In this document: piece after piece, positions 6,398 through 11,796 of the stretch
Numbering within the stretch: the stretch's first letter is position 1
Layout of the letters: each line of letters opens with the position of its first letter
Assembly (NCBI GenBank): GCA_045617225.1
Contig: JAZLIC010000010.1
Span: forward strand, 1-11,796
Direction: 5' to 3'
DNA from: JAZLIC01 sp045617225
GTDB taxonomy: Bacteria > Bacillota > Clostridia > Monoglobales > Monoglobaceae
DNA length: 11,796 bases
Made by a program: the position numbers and the translations under genes
The notes under the pieces: generated by a model
Databases searched by the model: none
The model's input: the letters and a program-made list of their open reading frames with translations, nothing else
Told to the model about the DNA's origin: nothing

Positions 6398-7580
6398 TCA
6401 ACTTCAAGTTTTACAGGAAAAAATCAAGGTAAACAAATTTATGATTTGGCTACGGACAAATTTATTGGCATCAAAGACCATAAATATCGGCGGTAAGAAA
6501 ATCAAATTTTACCCTTTACGAGTTTTTATATCTTTGCTGATACTTATCCTTCTGCTCACTTTTATTATAAAACCGCTCCTCCTTTTAAAAGCACCGATTG
6601 CTGTTGAGTCTGTCGCCTTTGAAAGCGGAAGCGGATATTCGGTAAACACTTACGGAAATAACCTCCTTTTGTCAAATGAACAAGGGGTAGTCTCCCTTTC
6701 AAGAAAAGGAAACCTTAGCTTTAAGGTTTCCGATGAAGAAGCAAAGCCAATGATAGATATTGCCGGAAAATACTATTTGCGCACAGAGCCTGCAAACGGC
6801 AAAAAGGTTAATATTTTTAAAAAAGACAAATTGATAAACACCATAGAAGCAGGGCGTTCCATAATTTCCGCAAAGATAAACAAGCAGGGCTATACCGCAG
6901 TTGCGTCAGAGGAAAGCGGATATAAAGGTATGGTAAATGTATATAACGGCAAAAACAAGTTGTTATACACCTGGCACAGCGGCGAGGGATATATAACCGA
7001 TATTGACATCTCATCAAACGGACGTTATCTTGCCATTGCGCAACTTATGAGCGATAAAGAGAGCGCTTATACACGAATTTTATTTATAGACATTCGCCGT
7101 GGCGAAACCATAAATACACCGATTAGAGATGACGCTTTTGTTTCGTATCTTAAATTCACGGAAAACGATACACTTATTGCAATATCCGATAAGGACTTTT
7201 CGGGATATAGTAAAAAGGGAAAAGAGCGTTTTAACACAAGTCTTGCAGGTAAAAATCCATCATTGTTTGCAGTTGACGATAAGTTTATGGGCTTTCTTTG
7301 CACAGACGGCAGAGGAAACTCCCTTGTAGAAATATATAAGACAAAAAACGGCCGTCAAAGCGGAAGCTATACCGCAAACGGTCAGGTGCGTTGCTTTGAT
7401 ATTCTTGATAATGTCATCGTTCTTGGTGAAAAGAAAAATGTTATGCGGATAACACCGCGTGGAAAATGCAAACGCACCGTTACACTTCCCCACGATGTAA
7501 AAAGCATAGGCATCTTTGATGACAAAAGCTCTGTTTTGGCAGTAAGCGGTACAGATGCAAATATTCTGCGCATAAAATAA
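6390..7580 (+). CDS. Membrane-anchored beta-propeller-like protein, possibly DUF5711
   Basis: Function unknown. The 396 residues, read from TTG 6390, begin with a short basic cytoplasmic region and one strong membrane helix (about 43-66). The rest is a long polar beta-rich domain, predicted outside the cell. That domain has repeating units of about 40-45 residues of strand-turn-strand type, for example around SSNGRYLAIAQL and TENDTLIAISD, which looks like a WD40 or PQQ-like propeller. The general layout resembles DUF5711 proteins of Clostridia, but I assign that from memory of the pattern, not a search. No catalytic motif is visible. It overlaps truA by 8 nt and lies 15 nt before cvpA, so it is cotranscribed with both. 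A role in sensing or scaffolding at the membrane is only a guess. Confidence 0.7.
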   Translation: MDNQLQVLQEKIKVNKFMIWLRTNLLASKTINIGGKKIKFYPLRVFISLLILILLLTFIIKPLLLLKAPIAVESVAFESGSGYSVNTYGNNLLLSNEQGVVSLSRKGNLSFKVSDEEAKPMIDIAGKYYLRTEPANGKKVNIFKKDKLINTIEAGRSIISAKINKQGYTAVASEESGYKGMVNVYNGKNKLLYTWHSGEGYITDIDISSNGRYLAIAQLMSDKESAYTRILFIDIRRGETINTPIRDDAFVSYLKFTENDTLIAISDKDFSGYSKKGKERFNTSLAGKNPSLFAVDDKFMGFLCTDGRGNSLVEIYKTKNGRQSGSYTANGQVRCFDILDNVIVLGEKKNVMRITPRGKCKRTVTLPHDVKSIGIFDDKSSVLAVSGTDANILRIK

Positions 7581-7595
7581 TAAAGGAGGCGTACT

Positions 7596-8228
7596 ATGAA
7601 CTTCTTAGTTGACCTACTTCCCATTGTACTGATAATAATACTTTTATGTATTGGCTACAAAAAAGGCTTTTTATATATGATATACAGTTTTGTATCCTTT
7701 TTTGTATCCGCTTTCATAGCGTGGCTTTTATACGGAAAGGTATCGGAAATTTTAGTTCTGCTTAACGTTGATACCTGGGTTTCGTCACACTTTTTTAAAA
7801 GCCCTGACACTTCCGCCGCAGATACTCTGCCGCCATACCTTCAAAGTATGGTAGAAAACAAGCAAATGAACATTATGGAAGCCTTAAATGCAAAATTTGT
7901 TCATCTATCCCTGAATATTATTTCATTTGTAATAGTCCTAATCCTAACCTGGATTATAGTCAGGATAATCAAAAAAACCATTCATCTTGTATCCAAAACG
8001 CCTATTCTGGGAACGGCAGATAAGCTCGGCGGTGCGGCATTAGGTGCGGCAGAAGCCGTAGTTGTCATATTGATTGTACTCTCCGTTATTTATGTAAGCT
8101 CATCATTTTTGGATAATAATACTTTGGAGCAGAGCATAAATAATTCATATCTGCTGAAATTCTTATATGAAAACAATCCAATTATAAAAATGCTCACACC
8201 CGAAGGACCTATGGACTTTATATCATAA
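7596..8228 (+). CDS. CvpA family integral membrane protein
   Basis: Small polytopic membrane protein of 210 residues with four hydrophobic segments (about 5-20, 27-46, 105-125 and 153-170) and the Gly/Ala-rich motif DKLGGAALGAAEA (142-154) that marks the CvpA/colicin V production family before its last helix. CvpA of E. coli is needed for colicin V production and affects envelope stress resistance. The biochemical role in Firmicutes is not established. A strong AAAGGAGG ribosome site (7582-7589) precedes the ATG. It sits between the propeller protein and rho. The insert between helices 2 and 3 (about 47-104) is predicted to be extracellular. Nothing is broken or missing. Confidence 0.8.
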   Translation: MNFLVDLLPIVLIIILLCIGYKKGFLYMIYSFVSFFVSAFIAWLLYGKVSEILVLLNVDTWVSSHFFKSPDTSAADTLPPYLQSMVENKQMNIMEALNAKFVHLSLNIISFVIVLILTWIIVRIIKKTIHLVSKTPILGTADKLGGAALGAAEAVVVILIVLSVIYVSSSFLDNNTLEQSINNSYLLKFLYENNPIIKMLTPEGPMDFIS

Positions 8229-8262
8229 CTAAGGTTTTTTAGACTTATTGAAGGAGATTTTT

Positions 8263-9579
8263 ATGAATAAAAAAGAGTTAACAAATTTAAAGCTTGATGA
8301 ACTCAAAAAGTTGGCAAAGGAAAATGGTATATCCAATATAAGCAAATACAAAAAGCAAGAGCTTATTGACCTTTTGTCAGAGGAAAATCCACAAAAAGAA
8401 GCTCCAAAGGCGGCTTCGCCCGTCAAAGAAAAGACACAAACAGATACTTCCGAAAAGGAAAACCCACGCCCCACAAATTTGGTAGGCGGCGTTTTGGAGG
8501 TCCTGGATGACGGATATGGCTTTTTGCGTTCCGACAACTACCAATCGGGCGAGCGTGATGTATATGTTGCACAGACAATTATCCGCCGTTTCAGGCTCAA
8601 AACCGGTGACTTTATTGTAGGTAACGCCAGAATGCAACACGAGGGCGAGCGTTATCAGGCACTTTTATATGTCCAGACCGTAAACGGCGACAAAATAGAT
8701 GTATCAATCCATCGTAAGTCATTTGATGACCTGACTCCGATTTATCCCAAAGAGCGTCTTAGCCTAAGCACGGATAAGCCAAATTATGCAATGCGTTTGA
8801 TTGATTTAATCGCACCACTCGGCAAAGGTCAGAGAGGTATGATAGTCGCACCGCCTAAGGCAGGAAAGACAACTCTTTTAAAAAGCATTGCGAACAGTAT
8901 CACCGAAAATAATCCGGAGGTCAAGCTTATCGTTCTTTTAATTGACGAACGCCCTGAAGAAGTTACCGATATGATGCGAAGCATTAAAGGTGAGGTACTC
9001 TACTCCACCTTTGATGAGGAGCCGGAAAATCATATCAAGGTTGCGGAGATTGTTTTAGAACGTGCCAAAAGGTTAGTTGAGCATAAAAAAGATGTGGTAA
9101 TCCTTTTAGACAGTATAACTCGTCTTTCACGAGCTTATAATTTAACCATTCCGCCGACAGGCAGAACGCTCTCCGGCGGTCTTGACCCGGGTGCGCTATA
9201 TAAACCGAAACGCTTTTTCGGCGCCGCAAGAAATATTGAGGAAGGCGGAAGCCTGACAATACTTGCAACCGCACTTATTGAAACAGGAAGTCGTATGGAC
9301 GATATGATTTTTGAGGAATTCAAGGGCACAGGAAATATGGAAGTTCATCTTGACAGGCGATTGCAGGAAAAACGTGTTTTCCCTGCAATAGATATTGCAA
9401 AATCAGGCACTCGCAAAGAAGAACTTTTGCTCACGCCTGAGGAGTTAGACGCAATATGGCAGATAAGAAAAGCATTTGCAAATCAACCTGCCGCCGAAGT
9501 TACGGAAAAGCTTTTGACGCAGCTTACCAAGACAAGAGATAACAAAGAGTTTATCGCACGAACAAAACTTGTACTTTAG
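8263..9579 (+). CDS. rho: Transcription termination factor Rho
   Basis: Hexameric RNA-dependent ATPase that terminates transcription. The 438 residues contain, in order, an N-terminal Rho_N helical domain (1-40), a charged Lys/Glu/Pro-rich linker (about 41-70), the cold-shock-like RNA-binding domain with GYGFLR (84-89), and the RecA-like motor: Walker A PPKAGKTT (197-204), LIDERPEEV (226-234), Walker B VVILLD (278-283), the secondary RNA-binding Q-loop region (about 300-312) and the arginine-finger region RRLQEKRVFPAID (365-377). All catalytic elements look intact. ATG 8263 has AAGGAG (8251-8256) in front. An in-frame TTG at 8248 lies before this site and is unlikely. The gap after cvpA is 34 nt, with no hairpin terminator or obvious attenuator in it. 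Rho commonly limits its own synthesis, but no site for that is recognisable here. Confidence 0.97.
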   Translation: MNKKELTNLKLDELKKLAKENGISNISKYKKQELIDLLSEENPQKEAPKAASPVKEKTQTDTSEKENPRPTNLVGGVLEVLDDGYGFLRSDNYQSGERDVYVAQTIIRRFRLKTGDFIVGNARMQHEGERYQALLYVQTVNGDKIDVSIHRKSFDDLTPIYPKERLSLSTDKPNYAMRLIDLIAPLGKGQRGMIVAPPKAGKTTLLKSIANSITENNPEVKLIVLLIDERPEEVTDMMRSIKGEVLYSTFDEEPENHIKVAEIVLERAKRLVEHKKDVVILLDSITRLSRAYNLTIPPTGRTLSGGLDPGALYKPKRFFGAARNIEEGGSLTILATALIETGSRMDDMIFEEFKGTGNMEVHLDRRLQEKRVFPAIDIAKSGTRKEELLLTPEELDAIWQIRKAFANQPAAEVTEKLLTQLTKTRDNKEFIARTKLVL

Positions 9580-9582
9580 GAG
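9578..9582 (+). promoter_or_regulatory. Ribosome binding site deciding the deacetylase start
   Basis: AGGAG overlaps the rho stop codon and lies 9 nt before ATG 9592. ATG 9583 directly abuts it, leaving no spacer, so 9592 is the likelier start. Confidence 0.7.
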
Positions 9583-9591
9583 ATGATTGAG

Positions 9592-10581
9592 ATGTTTAAA
9601 AAGAGTCTTAAAGCGGTATCAATACTTATACTGCTTTTGGTAATCGCTCAGACAGTATTTGCAAAACCGCGGCCAACTTCTTATACATCAACAGAACCGA
9701 CTCCGCCGCCAAAGCCTGCCTGGCTTGATGCAGCAGAAAACAGGGCTCCGGGCAGTACAATGGCAGAAGCTCCCCAAGCGACACCGTCGCCTACCCCGGA
9801 AGCTACCCCGGAGGCAGAGCCTACTCCTGTCCCACAAAAGAAGAATTTGCGTGTGCCGATACTTTTATATCACCATATAACGGACGAATATGACCCATCA
9901 CTTGCGATTTCTATGATAACACCTTCGGATTTTCGCAAGCATATGAACGCCATAAAATTCCGTTACACGCCTATAAGTCTGCGTGATTATTGCAATTATG
10001 TAAAATGTACCGACGGCTCTGTAACATTGCCGGACAACCCTATTATAGTTACATTTGACGACGGTTACAGCAGTAATTACGAAATAGCCTATCCGATTTT
10101 AAAGGAGCTGGAAATCCCGGCCACCATCTTTGTGGTGACAGATACAGTCGGTGCAAGGGCAGGTGACGGTGTGGTAAACTACTCCCACTTCACCTGGGAG
10201 GAAGCTAAAATAATGCAAAACAGCGGTATTATTGATATTCAGTCGCACACTGCATCGCATGCACATGTGGCAGAACTTGATGCAAATGCTACCGTGCGTG
10301 AGCTTAGAAAATCCAAAATGATGATTGAAAATAACCTGAACAAAATCTGTGATATGATAGCCTTCCCATACGGAAGCTATAACCCTGTATCCGTTATTTC
10401 CGCAAGAAAAGCAGGCTATGATGTGCAGCTTCTGGTAGGTGATAACACAACATCAGAGGACTTTGAAGTAAATATGACAGATGACGGACTTGAAAACTTA
10501 AAGAGGATTACGGTTTCAGGCTCGATGGGAAATGTTGATATATTAGAACTCATACGAAAAGCAATGGCTCTTAAAAAATGA
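9592..10581 (+). CDS. Secreted polysaccharide deacetylase (NodB/CE4 family)
   Basis: Likely removes N-acetyl groups from a cell-surface polysaccharide such as peptidoglycan or a poly-N-acetylglucosamine, outside the membrane. The 329 residues open with a Sec signal or membrane anchor (basic MFKK, hydrophobic 8-23, possible cleavage after VFA at 24), then a Pro/Thr/Glu-rich linker (about 25-83), then the NodB domain. Metal and catalytic motifs are present: TFDDGY (154-159; Asp156 base, Asp157 metal), SHTASH (218-223; His219 and His223 metal) and FPYGSY (258-263). A PILLYHH start (89-95) is typical of the PgaB/IcaB-like branch. The substrate is not deducible. The gene follows rho by 12 nt, and the next gene starts 10 nt after its stop. 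No glycan synthase or glycosyltransferase accompanies it. Confidence 0.88.
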   Translation: MFKKSLKAVSILILLLVIAQTVFAKPRPTSYTSTEPTPPPKPAWLDAAENRAPGSTMAEAPQATPSPTPEATPEAEPTPVPQKKNLRVPILLYHHITDEYDPSLAISMITPSDFRKHMNAIKFRYTPISLRDYCNYVKCTDGSVTLPDNPIIVTFDDGYSSNYEIAYPILKELEIPATIFVVTDTVGARAGDGVVNYSHFTWEEAKIMQNSGIIDIQSHTASHAHVAELDANATVRELRKSKMMIENNLNKICDMIAFPYGSYNPVSVISARKAGYDVQLLVGDNTTSEDFEVNMTDDGLENLKRITVSGSMGNVDILELIRKAMALKK

Positions 10582-10591
10582 GGAAGATAAT

Positions 10592-11796
10592 ATGACATAC
10601 AAAAAGTTGACCGACCCGGGAGAAAATCCGGGAATAAAAAACATAATATTTGATACCGATGCGGGCCCTGACGGTGACGATACTGCCGCTCTGACTATGC
10701 TCTACCATTATGCAAACACAGGCAAGGCAAAGATTTTGGCAACAGTCAGCGACACATCTTCGCCATACGGTGCACCGTATTTAAGCGCCCTTAACACATA
10801 CTACGGTTACAGGGATATACCTGTCGGCACAATGAAAACAAAGGATTATATTATGCCAACGTCCAGAGGCAACAACTTCAATATCCGTCTTACCGCCGAG
10901 TACGAAACCGCGATAAAGGACGGTACATACGCCCCGAACGCAGTATCCATATACAGGAAAGTACTGAGCGAAGCGGATGATAACAGCGTTACGATTCTCG
11001 CAACAGGAATGCAGACAAATATTGCTGACCTTTTAAAATCAACTTCGGATGAGTATTCACCTTTAAGCGGAATAGAGTTGGTTGCAGAAAAAGTCAAGCT
11101 TATCTCTGCAATGGCAGGTCAATGGCCAAACTCGGATTTTGCTGAGTTTAATATATTCCAAGATATTGAGTCAGCGAAATATGTGGCAGAGAACTGCCCC
11201 GCATCTATTGTATACTCCGGTTTTAGCGTAGGTGACGGCGTGGTATCGGCTCCGCTTGTCGATGAGATAGAACCCGACAGCCCGCTAAATATCGCTTGGT
11301 GGAAAATGAACAGTTGGGACCAAACCTCCGCCATTTATGCAGTTGAAGGCATAAAGGATTTTTGGAAAATCAAGTGCGGAGATGTCTTTATTGATGACGA
11401 TGGCAAAAATCACTTTATCGAAAATCCAAACGGTATGCGTTACTATCTGATTGAAGACGAAAAAAAGGACAAGCTTATTGGTGACGAAATCACAAAGCTT
11501 TCAAACGCACCGAAAAAGAATAATCCAAATGAAGTAAAGGTACATTCAATCTCGGCAAAAGATGCCGAACTTTCAAGCGATTGGGAAATCATAACCGCAG
11601 AAGGTCCCGGCTGGCGTGAGGGCATAACCGAAAATGAAAGAATGTATCTCCATACATATGGAAACGCACTTGCTAAATCTACAAAAAAGAATTCCTACAT
11701 AACTGTGAATATAAAAGGCAAAGCTATTGATATATACGGCTCAAAGGGTATTGACTACGGACGCTTTGAGGTCTTTGCAGACGGCAAAAGCTATGG
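10592..11796 (+). CDS. Nucleoside hydrolase-like protein with C-terminal beta-sandwich-like region, 3' truncated by window
   Basis: Resembles the inosine-uridine nucleoside hydrolase fold, which cleaves N-glycosidic bonds using a bound Ca2+. The open frame covers 401 codons and exits the right edge. The metal motif reads DTDAGPDGDD (21-30), the DxDxGxDxDD form seen in divergent members. ATGMQTNIADLL (137-148) and AEFNIFQDIESA (184-195) match later core motifs, the second holding the conserved Asn. Near the end of the hydrolase domain, SWDQTSAIYA (241-250) stands where classic enzymes have His-Asp-Pro, so the Asp is kept and the His is replaced by Trp. From about 325 on, a region with ITVNIKGKAIDIYG (370-383) looks like a galactose-binding-type jelly roll. 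No signal peptide is visible. AGGAAG (10581-10586) supports ATG 10592. Substrate is unknown and may not be a nucleoside. Confidence 0.75.
   Translation, partial: MTYKKLTDPGENPGIKNIIFDTDAGPDGDDTAALTMLYHYANTGKAKILATVSDTSSPYGAPYLSALNTYYGYRDIPVGTMKTKDYIMPTSRGNNFNIRLTAEYETAIKDGTYAPNAVSIYRKVLSEADDNSVTILATGMQTNIADLLKSTSDEYSPLSGIELVAEKVKLISAMAGQWPNSDFAEFNIFQDIESAKYVAENCPASIVYSGFSVGDGVVSAPLVDEIEPDSPLNIAWWKMNSWDQTSAIYAVEGIKDFWKIKCGDVFIDDDGKNHFIENPNGMRYYLIEDEKKDKLIGDEITKLSNAPKKNNPNEVKVHSISAKDAELSSDWEIITAEGPGWREGITENERMYLHTYGNALAKSTKKNSYITVNIKGKAIDIYGSKGIDYGRFEVFADGKSY

Noticed and set aside
1..11796. Mobile element, prophage, CRISPR array, toxin-antitoxin pair or defence system
   Set aside because: I saw no transposase, integrase, regular spacer-repeat array, terminal inverted repeats, tRNA or rRNA gene. 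The gene content is continuous housekeeping and envelope functions.

Overview
This window looks like core chromosome from a low-to-moderate GC Gram-positive anaerobe, most likely a member of the Bacillota class Clostridia. The reasons are purine-rich Shine-Dalgarno sites before nearly every gene, one sigma-A type promoter close to consensus, an adjacent ecfA1-ecfA2-ecfT-truA block (a typical Firmicute arrangement), QueH rather than QueG, and a beta-propeller membrane protein resembling the Clostridia-rich DUF5711 group. The lineage is inferred from gene content and style, because the window holds no marker RNA.

Layout. The left part (1-2025) is on the minus strand: queH (epoxyqueuosine reductase) overlaps by 29 nt the start of a P2A-type (SERCA-like) Ca2+ ATPase that runs off the left edge. 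A 184-nt divergent intergenic region (2026-2209) holds a strong promoter reading rightward, a weaker extended -10 candidate reading leftward, and short repeats between them. From 2210 to the right edge there are ten co-directional genes with gaps of 34 nt or less or small overlaps, and no intrinsic terminator was seen: an RlmI/RlmK-like methyltransferase, ecfA1, ecfA2, ecfT, truA, a DUF5711-like membrane-anchored propeller protein, a CvpA-family membrane protein, rho, a secreted NodB-type polysaccharide deacetylase, and a nucleoside-hydrolase-like protein with a C-terminal beta-sandwich-like region, cut by the right edge.

How the genes fit together. Three themes share the region: RNA modification and termination (QueH, methyltransferase, TruA, Rho), energy-coupled vitamin or micronutrient import (EcfA1A2T, with no substrate-binding S subunit in view), and the cell envelope (propeller protein, CvpA, deacetylase). 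The ECF module is of the shared type that can power several S subunits encoded elsewhere. Most of the window is conserved housekeeping content. No phage, transposon, CRISPR, toxin-antitoxin or defence locus was recognised. The least routine items are the altered active-site motif and extra domain in the last gene, the unassigned propeller gene next to cvpA and rho, and the repeats between the divergent promoters.
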